A stretch of 64,000 bases of DNA. Origin: Hyphomicrobiales bacterium (lineage in GTDB: Bacteria; Pseudomonadota; Alphaproteobacteria; Rhizobiales; Rhizobiaceae). Location: assembly GCA_900473795.1 (NCBI GenBank), contig UCMT01000059.1, positions 1-64,000 of the forward strand, given 5' to 3'. This document shows, one piece after another, positions 1-8,538 of the stretch (positions within the stretch are counted from its first letter, which is position 1; each line of letters begins with the position of its first letter). The notes beneath the pieces were generated by a model, which saw only the letters and a program-made list of their open reading frames with translations, made no database searches and was not told the DNA's origin. The position numbers and the translations under genes are program-made.

Positions 1-42
1 CGAATTTTTCGCGCGTGGATGGAAGGCGTTGCCGCTTGCTCC

Positions 43-170
43 CTCTTCTCCCCGGCGGGGAGAAGGAGACACGCCGCATCCGTTGTCGCCGGCATCCGCA
101 GCCGAGCAGGGCACGTCCCCTCTCCCTGCTTGCGGGGAGAGGGTCAGGGTGTGAGGCGAAAGCTGAAACG
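43..170. repeat. palindromic intergenic repeat (CTCCCC/GGGGAG family), copy 1
   Basis: The non-coding start of the window holds a CTTCTCCCCGGCGGGGAGAAG hairpin near 45-67 and a related CTCTCCCTGC..GGGGAGAGGG arm near 120-150 followed by TCAGGGTGTGAGG. It shares the CTCCCC-loop-GGGGAG core with the element at 16918-17122. Nothing else is recognisable from 1 to 260, and no credible gene fills it. Confidence 0.6.
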
Positions 171-272
171 CTCAAAATGCACACCCCCTCAGAAATCTGT
201 AGGTTTCCGCAGAGCCGATTTGATATAGACAGGCCTCTCTCAAAGACGCCCACGATCAACAGGAAATGACCT

Positions 273-1220
273 ATGGCAAGAATCGTCAATGTCGCCGTCC
301 AGATGGACCACGTGTCGGGCATCAACATCGCGGGCGACAGTACCTTCGCCATGAGCCTCGAAGCGCAGGCGCGCGGCTACAACCTCTTCCACTATACGCC
401 GAACCAGCTTTCGCTGCGCGACGGCAAGATCTTCGCCACCGTGCAGCCGATGAGCCTGCGCGACGTCAAGGGCGACCACTATTCGCTGGGCGATGCCGAG
501 CGCATCGACCTGTCGACCATGGACGTCGTGCTCTTGCGCCAGGACCCGCCCTTCGACATGGCCTATATCACCTCGACGCATCTGCTCGAGCGCATCCATC
601 CGAAGACGCTCGTCGTCAACGACCCGGCCTGGGTGCGCAATTCGCCGGAAAAGATCTTCGTCACCGAATTTCCCGACCTGATGCCGAAGACGCTGATCAC
701 CCGCGACCCGGCGGAGATCGCCAGCTTCCGTGCCGAGATGGGCGACATCATCCTGAAACCGCTCTACGGCAATGGCGGCGCCGGCGTGTTTCATTCGACC
801 CGCGACGACCGCAACCTTTCGTCGCTGCTTGAAATGTTCGGCCAGATGTTCCGCGAACCGTTCATCGCCCAGGAATACCTGCCGGCCGTGCGCAAGGGCG
901 ACAAGCGCATCATCCTCGTCGACGGCGAGCCGGTCGGCGCGATCAACCGCGTTCCGGCCGAACACGACGCCCGCTCCAACATGCATGCCGGCGGCAAGCC
1001 GGAGGCGACCGAACTGACCACGCGGGAAAAGGAAATCTGCGCCCGCATCGGGCCGGCGCTGCGCGAGCGCGGCTTCCTGCTCGTCGGCATCGACGTGATC
1101 GGCGACGTCATGACCGAGATCAACGTCACCTCGCCCACCGGCATTCGCGAAGTCAGGAAATTCGGCGGCGCCGATATCGCCGCCCTGCTCTGGGACGCCA
1201 TCGAACGCAAGCGTGCCTGA
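273..1220 (+). CDS. gshB: glutathione synthetase
   Basis: Glutathione synthetase joins gamma-glutamylcysteine and glycine using ATP, the last cytosolic step of glutathione synthesis. The 315-residue protein has the normal family length. The N-terminal prokaryotic GSH-synthetase domain covers roughly residues 1-120, followed by an ATP-grasp domain with a glycine-rich loop ([13 protein letters not shown], about residues 152-164) and the C-terminal [11 protein letters not shown] segment (about 285-295) that contributes metal and substrate contacts. The ATG at 273 has AGGAA 8 nt upstream (261-265). The gene is followed by a 9-bp hairpin and then by the LexA-box promoter of comM, so it is probably transcribed separately from comM. 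Confidence 0.96.
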   Translation: MARIVNVAVQMDHVSGINIAGDSTFAMSLEAQARGYNLFHYTPNQLSLRDGKIFATVQPMSLRDVKGDHYSLGDAERIDLSTMDVVLLRQDPPFDMAYITSTHLLERIHPKTLVVNDPAWVRNSPEKIFVTEFPDLMPKTLITRDPAEIASFRAEMGDIILKPLYGNGGAGVFHSTRDDRNLSSLLEMFGQMFREPFIAQEYLPAVRKGDKRIILVDGEPVGAINRVPAEHDARSNMHAGGKPEATELTTREKEICARIGPALRERGFLLVGIDVIGDVMTEINVTSPTGIREVRKFGGADIAALLWDAIERKRA

Positions 1221-1227
1221 CGAAACA

Positions 1228-1258
1228 GCCAGCCGGATCGCTCTCGTGACCGGCTGGC
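1228..1258 (+). terminator. hairpin downstream of gshB
   Basis: GCCAGCCGG (1228-1236) pairs perfectly with CCGGCTGGC (1250-1258) across a 13-nt loop, starting 7 nt after the gshB stop. There is no U-run after it, so it may be a weak terminator or an mRNA 3-prime end stabiliser. Confidence 0.45.
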
Positions 1259-1353
1259 GCAACCCGATTGCACCTCTAGAGTGTTCACGGTTGTTCCGTT
1301 TCGTTCGCGAAATACAACCTGTTTCAACCTATGCGATTATCTCTGCCAAATCT

Positions 1354-1368
1354 GTTCGATAATTGTTC
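1354..1368 (+). promoter_or_regulatory. LexA (SOS) box upstream of comM
   Basis: GTTC at 1354-1357 and GTTC at 1365-1368 are separated by exactly 7 nt (GATAATT). This is the direct-repeat LexA operator of alphaproteobacteria. It lies about 100 nt before the comM ATG (1466) with nothing else in between, so comM is the likely target. Binding is inferred from the motif only. Confidence 0.7.
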
Positions 1369-1465
1369 TTGTTTTATTCCGCTATTCGTGCAAGATTTCC
1401 CCACACAACCGATGGAGGTTGTGGCGGCAGGGGCTGAGACCTGCCTCGCGGCAAGAGGGGCAGTC

Positions 1466-1846
1466 ATGGTCGCGCGTGTCAGTACGGTTGCATTCCAGGG
1501 CATAGAAGGCGTGCCGGTCGACGTCCAGGTGATGGTGGCGCCCGGAAAAGTCGGCATGCAGATCGTCGGCCTTCCGGACAAGGCGGTGGCCGAGAGCCGG
1601 GAGCGCGTCCAGGCGGCGCTGCATGCCTCGGGCCTGTCGCTGCCAGCCAAGAAAGTCACCGTCAACCTCGCACCGGCGGATCTGCCGAAGGAAGGAATCC
1701 CACTGCCACATTCGTGGCGCTATCCTTTCTCCAGAAGCCTTGATTTTAAGGGAAAGATAGCGCGTTTTACAAAAGGATATAGATATCCTTTTGCTGTCGG
1801 TACGGCTCACGGCTTTGAGTTGCGCGGCCGTAGACGGCATGCCTGA
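1466..1846 (+). pseudogene. comM: comM/yifB Mg-chelatase-like ATPase, 5-prime fragment
   Basis: The reading frame from ATG 1466 (AGAGGGG ribosome site at 1454-1460) encodes the conserved N-terminus of YifB/ComM, MVARVSTVAFQGIEGVPVDV through NLAPADLPKEG, about 78 residues of the Lon-S5-like domain. After codon 78 (about 1699) the sequence leaves the family: the expected SHFDLPIALA segment is absent and 49 unrelated residues run to TGA at 1844. ComM is a hexameric AAA+ helicase that promotes branch migration during uptake-linked recombination. This copy cannot make the normal protein of about 510 residues. The 3-prime part resumes at about 1991 in the same frame. Confidence 0.8.
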
Positions 1847-1990
1847 GTGTGTCGTTCGGTAGTCATTCGGCTGTCTAATCCGAGAACCGCTTTCGAGCCG
1901 CTTAACGAGACCGTATAACCTTCGCTCGGCACCACCTCCCAATTCGCAAAAAACTCTTCGACCCGACCGGTTCACACGGGCAGCCGACCC
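1700..1990. other. foreign segment replacing the middle of comM
   Basis: About 291 bp of non-ComM sequence sits where roughly 115 codons of the YifB N-domain should be. It is more AT-rich than its surroundings, has in-frame stops TGA 1844 and TAA 1916, and contains a perfect 10-bp inverted repeat, AAAAGGATAT (1771-1780) and ATATCCTTTT (1783-1792). A near-inverted pair flanks an inner loop: GCGCTATCCTTTCTCC (1717-1732) and GGGAAAGATAGCGC (1750-1763). I see no transposase, no clear terminal repeats and no target-site duplication. Its origin is unknown. Confidence 0.65.
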
Positions 1991-2965
1991 ATGCCCGATC
2001 TCGCCGATATCAAGGGCCAGGAAAGCGCCAAGCGGGCGCTGGAGGTGGCCGCGGCCGGAAACCACAATCTGCTGATGGTCGGCCGGCCCGGCTCCGGCAA
2101 ATCGATGCTCGCCGCCCGCCTGCCCTCGATCCTGCCGCCGCTCTCGCCCGCCGAACTGCTGGAAGTCTCGATGATCCATTCGATCGCCGGACAACTGCCG
2201 GGCGGCAAGCTGTCGGACCGGCGGCCCTTCCGCACACCGCATCATTCGGCGACGATGGCCGCGATGATCGGCGGTGGCCTGCGCGCCAAGCCGGGCGAGG
2301 CCTCGCTCGCCCATAACGGCGTGCTCTTCCTCGACGAATTTCCGGAGTTCACGCCGCAGGTGCTCGATGCGCTGCGCCAGCCGCTCGAAACATCCGAATG
2401 CATCATCGCCCGCGCCAATCACCGCGTCACCTATCCGGCCGCGATCCAGCTGGTGGCGGCGATGAACCCCTGCCGCTGCGGCATGGCGGGCGAACCGGGG
2501 CATACCTGCGCCCGCGGCCCGCGCTGCGTCGCCGACTATCAGGGGCGCATTTCCGGGCCGTTGATGGACCGCATCGACATCCGCATCGATGTCCCCTCCG
2601 TCACCGCCGCCGACCTGATCCGCCCGGCACCGGCCGAACCGAGTGCCGTGGTCGCAAGACGCGTCGCCCGCGCCCGCGAAATCCAGGCGGATCGCTTCAT
2701 CGCCTTCGGCATGCCGGAAATCCTCTCGAACGCGCGCTGCTCGACATCCATGATCGAAAAGATGGCCGAGCCGGATGCCGGCGGCCTGCAATTGCTGCGC
2801 GACGCTGCGGAAAAGATGAAGTTTTCGGCGCGCGGCTACCACCGCGTCCTGAAGGTCGCGCGCACGCTCGCCGATCTCGACGAGAAGGCAACGGTCGGGC
2901 GTATTCATCTGGCCGAAGCGATCTCCTACCGGATCGCCGGCGAACGGCTGACGGCGGCTGCATAG
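1991..2965 (+). CDS. comM: comM/yifB Mg-chelatase-like ATPase, 3-prime fragment (AAA+ domain)
   Basis: This 324-codon frame encodes the complete Mg-chelatase-type AAA+ domain and C-terminal domain of ComM: a Walker A loop GRPGSGKS near residues 31-38, Walker B FLDEFPEF near 115, the cysteine-rich NPCRCGMAGEPGHTC insert, and the YHRVLKVARTLADL C-terminal helices. The ATG at 1991 falls at a natural MPDLADIKGQE junction, but no convincing ribosome site precedes it, so independent translation is doubtful. Together with 1466-1699 it forms a disrupted comM. The ATPase part shows no further frameshift, so either the disruption is recent or the domain is still expressed. Confidence 0.65.
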   Translation: MPDLADIKGQESAKRALEVAAAGNHNLLMVGRPGSGKSMLAARLPSILPPLSPAELLEVSMIHSIAGQLPGGKLSDRRPFRTPHHSATMAAMIGGGLRAKPGEASLAHNGVLFLDEFPEFTPQVLDALRQPLETSECIIARANHRVTYPAAIQLVAAMNPCRCGMAGEPGHTCARGPRCVADYQGRISGPLMDRIDIRIDVPSVTAADLIRPAPAEPSAVVARRVARAREIQADRFIAFGMPEILSNARCSTSMIEKMAEPDAGGLQLLRDAAEKMKFSARGYHRVLKVARTLADLDEKATVGRIHLAEAISYRIAGERLTAAA

Positions 2966-2983
2966 ATGCGTGCTGCCAAAGCT

Positions 2984-3382
2984 TTATTCGGCAGTATTGA
3001 AAACCGCTTCGATCCGATGCCCGTCGGGATCGATGACGAAGGCCGCGTAGTAATGTGGCCCATAATCGGGCCGCGGCCCGGGACCGCCATTGTCTGTGCC
3101 GTCATGCGCGAGCGCCGCGCTATGGAACGCGTCCACCGCAGACCGGTTGGGCGCGGCGAAGGCGATGTGAAAACCGGGGCCTGAAGGCTGCGCGTCGCCG
3201 CGGCGGGATTTCAGCGCCAGCTTGTCGCCGCCACCGGGCGGACCATAACCCGCAGCCTGGTCGTCTTCCCCCGGGCGCAAATCGTCCCAGACGCGGACAT
3301 AGCCAAGCGGTTCGAGCGCGGCGTCATAAAACGCAACGGCGCGATCGATATCGGCCACGCCGAGCGAAATGTGATGAAGCAT
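2984..3382 (-). CDS. VOC (glyoxalase/bleomycin resistance-like) family protein
   Basis: The 132-residue protein has the two beta-alpha-beta-beta-beta modules of the vicinal-oxygen-chelate fold: HHISLGVADIDRAVAFYDAAL at the N-terminus, and GFHIAFAAPNRSAVDAFHSAAL and YYAAFVIDPDGHRIEAVF in the second half. Candidate metal ligands are the early His (3 or 4), the His of GFHIAF and the Glu of RIEAV. Such small VOC proteins are usually single-domain cytosolic lyases or dioxygenase-like enzymes; the substrate cannot be read from sequence. It converges on comM, ending 18 bp beyond the comM stop. Downstream of nothing obvious on its own strand, it is probably monocistronic. Confidence 0.88.
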   Translation of the reverse strand: MLHHISLGVADIDRAVAFYDAALEPLGYVRVWDDLRPGEDDQAAGYGPPGGGDKLALKSRRGDAQPSGPGFHIAFAAPNRSAVDAFHSAALAHDGTDNGGPGPRPDYGPHYYAAFVIDPDGHRIEAVFNTAE

Positions 3383-3391
3383 GTTGCGTCC

Positions 3392-3462
3392 TCATTACAG
3401 CGCCGCGCGTCAAACATGACGCGCCAAGGACGCTGTAACACTTTAAGTCTGCTGCGGCGGCC
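3392..3462. repeat. mosaic intergenic repeat (CTGTAACACTTT family), copy 1
   Basis: Between the VOC gene and cysK, TACAGCG (3397-3403) and CGCTGTA (3430-3436) bracket GCGCGTCAAACATGACGCGC, itself a hairpin, followed by ACACTTTAAGTCTGCTGC. The same module (GCAGCAATTCAAAGTGTTACAGCGCCGC) occurs in opposite orientation at 44918-44970. Confidence 0.6.
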
Positions 3463-3511
3463 GGTGCAATCCGCCCGCCACGTCAGTCACACCGCCAACG
3501 TGATTATGAAA

Positions 3512-4480
<969 letters not shown>

Positions 4481-4613
4481 GGTGTTCTCCCTTTTGCCAA
4501 GTTGTGAGGGACAATAGGATCAAACCACCCCGCTTGCCAGAGGGCTATTCTCCAACCGCTTGATCCCCATTGGAAAAAACTGTTGCGGAACCGAGCGTTG
4601 CGGAACGAATTTT

Positions 4614-5231
4614 TCAGGCAGCGCGTGTAGCGATATAGGCGGCGGTGGTGCCGAGAATACCGGCAGCGATCCGGTTCAGCGACTTCAGCGCCCGCGGTTG
4701 TTTCAGAAGCAGGCGGGCACGGGATGCCAGCAGGATATAGGGGATCAGAACCGCCATCAGGACGATGAAGGTCGAGCCGACGAGAACGGCATATTCATTG
4801 AGGCCGATCGCGCGCAAATCGATCAGCGTCGGCACCAGGGCCACATAGAACAGCATGGTCTTCGGGTTGCCGAGCGTGACGAGCAATCCGGACAGGAAGG
4901 ACAGGCCCATGCTGGCGCTTTTCTTCGCCTGGATATCCTGCGGCAAAAGGCCGGCGGTCCAGAGCTTGTAGGCGATGTAGACGAGATAGAGCGCCCCGAG
5001 GATCTTGATGACCATGAAGGCGGTGGTGAAGGTCTGCGCCACGAACGCGAGACCGAGAATGACTGCCGTCAGGTAGATCAGGTCGCCGAGAACAAGGCCG
5101 AGCCCCATGAAGAAGGTCTCGCGGAAACCGGAGCCGAGCGCACGCGCGACGATCGCCGTCATGCCCGGGCCGGGAATCGCGGCGGCAATGAAAAGCGCGC
5201 TGCAATAGGCAAGAAGGGTGGCAAGGCTCAT
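4614..5231 (-). CDS. LysE/RhtB family amino-acid exporter
   Basis: A 205-residue inner-membrane protein with the LysE-family signature near the N-terminus (AAAIPGPGMTAIVARALGSGF, residues about 16-36) and about six hydrophobic segments, including LGLVLGDLIYLTAVILGLAF and FLSGLLVTLGNPKTMLFYVALVP. The GNPK(T)MLFY motif is typical of RhtB-like threonine/homoserine exporters. It is divergent from a second LysE-type gene at 5384 across 152 bp, so the two may share a control region. The specific substrate is not predictable. Confidence 0.9.
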   Translation of the reverse strand: MSLATLLAYCSALFIAAAIPGPGMTAIVARALGSGFRETFFMGLGLVLGDLIYLTAVILGLAFVAQTFTTAFMVIKILGALYLVYIAYKLWTAGLLPQDIQAKKSASMGLSFLSGLLVTLGNPKTMLFYVALVPTLIDLRAIGLNEYAVLVGSTFIVLMAVLIPYILLASRARLLLKQPRALKSLNRIAAGILGTTAAYIATRAA

Positions 5232-5383
5232 CGTCGGCTCCGGGATTTGCGAGCGCGCTATTTAGCCGTTTTTCTTGCCCCAGGCAATTTGGCTGCATTG
5301 ATCGAAACCGCCGTTCCGGCTAAGGCATTGCCGAAGCATGACGAAAATTTCGCCCTGCGCCGCCCCGAAACTGGAGGCCGTCC

Positions 5384-6016
5384 ATGCCTGGAACCGCAAG
5401 TCTTGCCGCCTTTGCCCTCGTTGCACTCGGCATGGTGCTGACGCCCGGGCCAAACATGATCTATCTGATCTCCCGCGCCCTCTGTCAGGGGCGGGTGGCG
5501 GGACTGGTTTCGCTCACCGGCGTCGGCCTTGGTTTCCTGGTCTACATGCTCTCGGCCGCCTTCGGCATCACGGCACTGCTTTTGGCCGTCCCCTATGCCT
5601 ATGATGCGCTGCGGTTTGCCGGCGCGCTCTATCTCCTTTATCTCGCGTGGCAGGCCCTGCGTCCCGGCGGACGCTCCGCCTTCGAGGTACGCAACCTGCC
5701 GGCCGACAGTCCGCGGCGTCTTTTCCTGATGGGCTTTGCGACAAGCCTGTTGAACCCGAAGATAGCGGTTCTCTATCTGTCTCTGCTGCCGCAGTTCATC
5801 GATCCCGCTCAGGGCGAGGTCTTTTCCCAATCCGTCGTGCTTGGCACGATCCAGATCTTCACCAGCCTTTCGGTCAATGCGTTGATCGTGTTGACGGCCG
5901 GCTCCATCGCAGCCTTCCTCTCCGGTCGCCCGGCGTGGCTTTCCGTACAGCGCTGGCTGATGGGCGGCGTGCTCGGCGCGCTTGCCGTTCGCATGGCGAT
6001 GGAAAGCCGCCGCTGA
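5384..6016 (+). CDS. LysE family translocator
   Basis: The 210-residue protein has the LysE hallmark LVALGMVLTPGPNMIYLISRAL (residues about 10-31) and the second signature FATSLLNPKIAVLYLSLLPQFI (about 119-140), with six predicted membrane spans. It should export an amino acid or similar small metabolite across the inner membrane. The ATG at 5384 follows GGAGGCC. It is only distantly similar to the divergent neighbour, so this is a family pair rather than a recent duplication. The isochorismatase-like gene follows 39 bp later in the same direction and may be co-transcribed. Confidence 0.9.
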   Translation: MPGTASLAAFALVALGMVLTPGPNMIYLISRALCQGRVAGLVSLTGVGLGFLVYMLSAAFGITALLLAVPYAYDALRFAGALYLLYLAWQALRPGGRSAFEVRNLPADSPRRLFLMGFATSLLNPKIAVLYLSLLPQFIDPAQGEVFSQSVVLGTIQIFTSLSVNALIVLTAGSIAAFLSGRPAWLSVQRWLMGGVLGALAVRMAMESRR

Positions 6017-6055
6017 GACGGTTCTCTTCCTCCCAACCAAGACTTGAGCATTAGC

Positions 6056-6613
6056 ATGACAACAGCACTTCTCATCATCGACGTCCAGAACGCCATTCTC
6101 GAAGGCGAAGGCACGCCCGAACGTCAGCCGGCAATCGACGCGGCACTGAACGAGACCGTCGGCCGCCTGCAGTCGATCCAGGCACGCGCCCGCGCCACCC
6201 ATGTCCCGGTCATTCTCGTGCAGCATGACGGCGGCCCGGGCGACCCGCTCGCTCGCTCGTCCAAGGGCTGGGCCTTGCGCCACGAGATTGCGCCTGTTCT
6301 CGGCGAGACGGTCGTTCACAAGACGAGTTGCGACAGTTTCTTCCAGACCGACCTTGAGGAACAGCTCGCAAAACATTCCGTGACGCATCTCGTCATCGGC
6401 GGCTGCATGACGCAATTCTGCGTCGATACGACCGCGCGCCGTGCCGTGTCGCTCGGCTATGACGTGACGCTGCTCTCCGACGGTCATGCGACCGGCGACA
6501 TGGGTGAGCTGACTTTCTCGCAGATCATCGCCCACCACAACGCCCTGCTCCGCGGCTTCAATGCCGGCGGTCACGCGATCGAATTGCGCCGGTCGGACGA
6601 GATCACCTTCTGA
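6056..6613 (+). CDS. isochorismatase-family cysteine hydrolase
   Basis: The 185-residue protein has the isochorismatase-like fold: the catalytic Asp in LLIIDVQNAIL (near residue 9), Lys in VVHKTSCDSFF (about 90-100) and the nucleophilic Cys in VIGGCMTQFCVDTTARRAV (about 115-135). Relatives hydrolyse amides such as nicotinamide, N-carbamoylsarcosine or peroxyureidoacrylate; the exact substrate is open. I chose ATG 6056, where the family N-terminus begins, over the TTG at 6044. It lies just downstream of a LysE exporter. Confidence 0.88.
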   Translation: MTTALLIIDVQNAILEGEGTPERQPAIDAALNETVGRLQSIQARARATHVPVILVQHDGGPGDPLARSSKGWALRHEIAPVLGETVVHKTSCDSFFQTDLEEQLAKHSVTHLVIGGCMTQFCVDTTARRAVSLGYDVTLLSDGHATGDMGELTFSQIIAHHNALLRGFNAGGHAIELRRSDEITF

Positions 6614-6622
6614 CGATCTGCC

Positions 6623-6723
6623 GAGAGCAGATCCAGGAAAAGTGCGAAGCGGTTTTCCGTCCGGTTTGCGTCAAAGCAAGGAGATAGAGCATTTCCGTGA
6701 CTCGAAGAAAAACGGAAATGCTC
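6623..6723. repeat. RIME-like palindromic element, copy 1
   Basis: A roughly 100-bp element containing GATCCAGGAAAAGTGCGAAGCGGTTTTCCGTCCGG and a perfect 12-bp stem, GAGCATTTCCGT (6687-6698) with ACGGAAATGCTC (6712-6723). A second, inverted copy lies at 15984-16080. The modules resemble the rhizobial intergenic mosaic elements common in Rhizobiaceae. Confidence 0.75.
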
Positions 6724-6733
6724 CAGGCAGCCG

Positions 6734-7039
6734 CTATTCGAAGACCGGCCGCATGAAGCTGCGTTCGTAGCTCACGATGCAACGGGTCTTTTCGGCAAGG
6801 GCAAAGGCCGCCTGGCATTCGGCGTCCTTTGCCATGCGCTCGCGATAATCCTCGTATGCGGCAAGGCTCGGGAAGCTGAAGAGGGCGAGCGCGATGTTGT
6901 TCGCCCCTTCATGCGGCATGAAATAGCCGTGATGCGTGCCGCCCAGCCGATTGACCAGCGGGATCCAGAGTTTTGCATATTCCTCGAATTCGGCGAGTTT
7001 GTACGGGTCGATCGTGTAGCGCAGAGTGCAGGTGATCAC
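6734..7039 (-). CDS. NIPSNAP family protein
   Basis: A 101-residue single-domain protein with the NIPSNAP/dimeric alpha-beta barrel pattern: MITCTLRYTIDPYKLAEFEEYAKLWIPLV, then GGTHHGYFMPHEGANNIALALFSFPSLAAYEDYRERM and a C-terminal RSFMRPVF. The start is GTG 7039 with AAGGAG 6 nt upstream. It overlaps the stop of the EamA exporter gene by 4 nt (GTGA), so the two are translationally coupled. Biochemical function of bacterial NIPSNAP proteins is unclear. Confidence 0.85.
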   Translation of the reverse strand: MITCTLRYTIDPYKLAEFEEYAKLWIPLVNRLGGTHHGYFMPHEGANNIALALFSFPSLAAYEDYRERMAKDAECQAAFALAEKTRCIVSYERSFMRPVFE

Positions 7040-7956
7040 GTATTTCTCCTTTGAACGGCTTCACCTGCCTGATGCCCTGCAGGCCGGGGCAATGTCCAGC
7101 CGAATGTCATGCCGGCAGCAGCCATCAGGATCGCCGCGGAGCCGAGGAGCTGCGCCGGCTGCAGCTGATGGCCGAAGGCGATGCGGTCGACCGCAAGGGC
7201 GGCAACCGGATAGATGAAGGACAGCGCGCCGGTGAGATGCGTCGGCAACTTCTGGATGGCGCCGTAGAGCAGCACATACATCAGCCCCGTATGCACCGCC
7301 CCCATGGTGACCAGCAGCGCCCATTGATAGGCCTCCGTGGGCAAGCCGGAGGCGCCGGCGAAAGGTGCGAGCATCAGCAGACCGGTGATGACCTGGATCA
7401 GCGCGATCAGATGCGGCGGCGTTCCCTTCAGCCTTTTTGCGACAAGCGCGGCCAGCGCGTAGAAGAACGCAGCACCCAGAGAAAGGGCGATCCCCATCAG
7501 ATAGTCGCCGCCGGTGAAGTCGCCTGCGGGCTTGGCCTCGACGATCGCGATCATGCCGGCAAAGGCGACGCCCAGCCAGAAGAGCTTCGTCATCGTGATC
7601 TTTTCCTTGAAAAACAACCCGCCGATGGCCAGCAGCATGAAGGGCTGGGTATTGTAGACCATCGTGGCAATCGAGATCGAGGCGCGGGAATAGGCCGCGA
7701 ACAGAAGCAGCCAGTTGACGACGATCGCAACCCCGCCGAGGACCGCGAGCGCAAACAGCCGCCAGGTCAGGATGCCGGCGCGGAAATGGCCGAGGGAGGC
7801 GCAGATGACGAGCAGCGTCAGCGCCCCGAACAGGCAGCGCCACAGCACCACATCGATCACCGGCTGACCGGACGCCAGGACGAACCATCCGATCGTGCCC
7901 GAAATCAGCATGGCAGCGGTCATTTCGATACTGCCGGTCTTGATATCCTTTTCCAT
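7036..7956 (-). CDS. EamA/DMT-superfamily exporter
   Basis: An integral inner-membrane protein of 306 residues with two EamA repeats of about five spans each (TAAMLISGTIGWFVLASGQPVIDVVLWR in the first; YLMGIALSLGAAFFYALAALVAKRLK opening the second). Members export amino acids, purines or other metabolites. ATG 7956 is preferred over a start 48 nt upstream because AAAGGAG sits 7 nt before it. The gene is divergent from an Lrp/AsnC regulator, a common regulator-exporter arrangement, so an amino acid is a plausible substrate. It is coupled to the NIPSNAP gene. Confidence 0.9.
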   Translation of the reverse strand: MEKDIKTGSIEMTAAMLISGTIGWFVLASGQPVIDVVLWRCLFGALTLLVICASLGHFRAGILTWRLFALAVLGGVAIVVNWLLLFAAYSRASISIATMVYNTQPFMLLAIGGLFFKEKITMTKLFWLGVAFAGMIAIVEAKPAGDFTGGDYLMGIALSLGAAFFYALAALVAKRLKGTPPHLIALIQVITGLLMLAPFAGASGLPTEAYQWALLVTMGAVHTGLMYVLLYGAIQKLPTHLTGALSFIYPVAALAVDRIAFGHQLQPAQLLGSAAILMAAAGMTFGWTLPRPAGHQAGEAVQRRNT

Positions 7957-8088
7957 CACGCCGCTCCTTTGAACATGCCGCAAGCATAAGCGGAGAAAAG
8001 TCACCGATATATGGATTTAGGAAGGCAGATATGCAATATTACCTAATCATGAAAGCCAAATGTCGAATTTCACCTCACGGAGATTTCC

Positions 8089-8535
8089 ATGCTCGATGAC
8101 CTCGACCGCCGCCTTCTCGACATTCTGTCGGTCAATGCGCGCATCTCTTTGAAGGAGCTGGCCCAGGAGGCGGGCCTGTCCTCGCCCAGCACGGCCGACC
8201 GGCTGCGGCGGCTGGAGGATCGCGGCGTGATCACCGGCTTCACTGTCGGGGTCAATCCCGCGGCACTCGGTTATGTCCTGCAGGCGGTCGTGCGCGTGCG
8301 ACCGATGCCGGGCATGCTGCATATCGTCGAAAAACTGATCCAGGAGACGCCTGAGTTCGTCGAATGCGACAAGGTGACGGGCGACGACTGCTTCATCGCC
8401 AAGCTGCTGGTGCGTGACATGGAGCAGCTCGACACCATCCTCGACAAGGTCGCCGAACGCGCCCAGACCAATACGTCGATCGTCAAGTCGACGCCGGTGA
8501 AACGCCGGCTGCCGCCGCTCCGCAGCGAGAAATAA
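8089..8535 (+). CDS. Lrp/AsnC family transcriptional regulator
   Basis: The 148-residue regulator has an N-terminal winged helix-turn-helix (DRRLLDILSVNARISLKELAQEAGLSSPSTADRLRRLEDRGVI, residues about 5-48) and a C-terminal RAM ligand-binding domain (VECDKVTGDDCFIAKLLVRDMEQLDTIL, about 90-118). Lrp-type proteins are DNA-binding multimers that respond to amino acids. It is transcribed divergently from the EamA exporter across 132 bp and probably controls it. A GGAG lies upstream of ATG 8089. Confidence 0.93.
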   Translation: MLDDLDRRLLDILSVNARISLKELAQEAGLSSPSTADRLRRLEDRGVITGFTVGVNPAALGYVLQAVVRVRPMPGMLHIVEKLIQETPEFVECDKVTGDDCFIAKLLVRDMEQLDTILDKVAERAQTNTSIVKSTPVKRRLPPLRSEK

Positions 8536-8538
8536 GCG

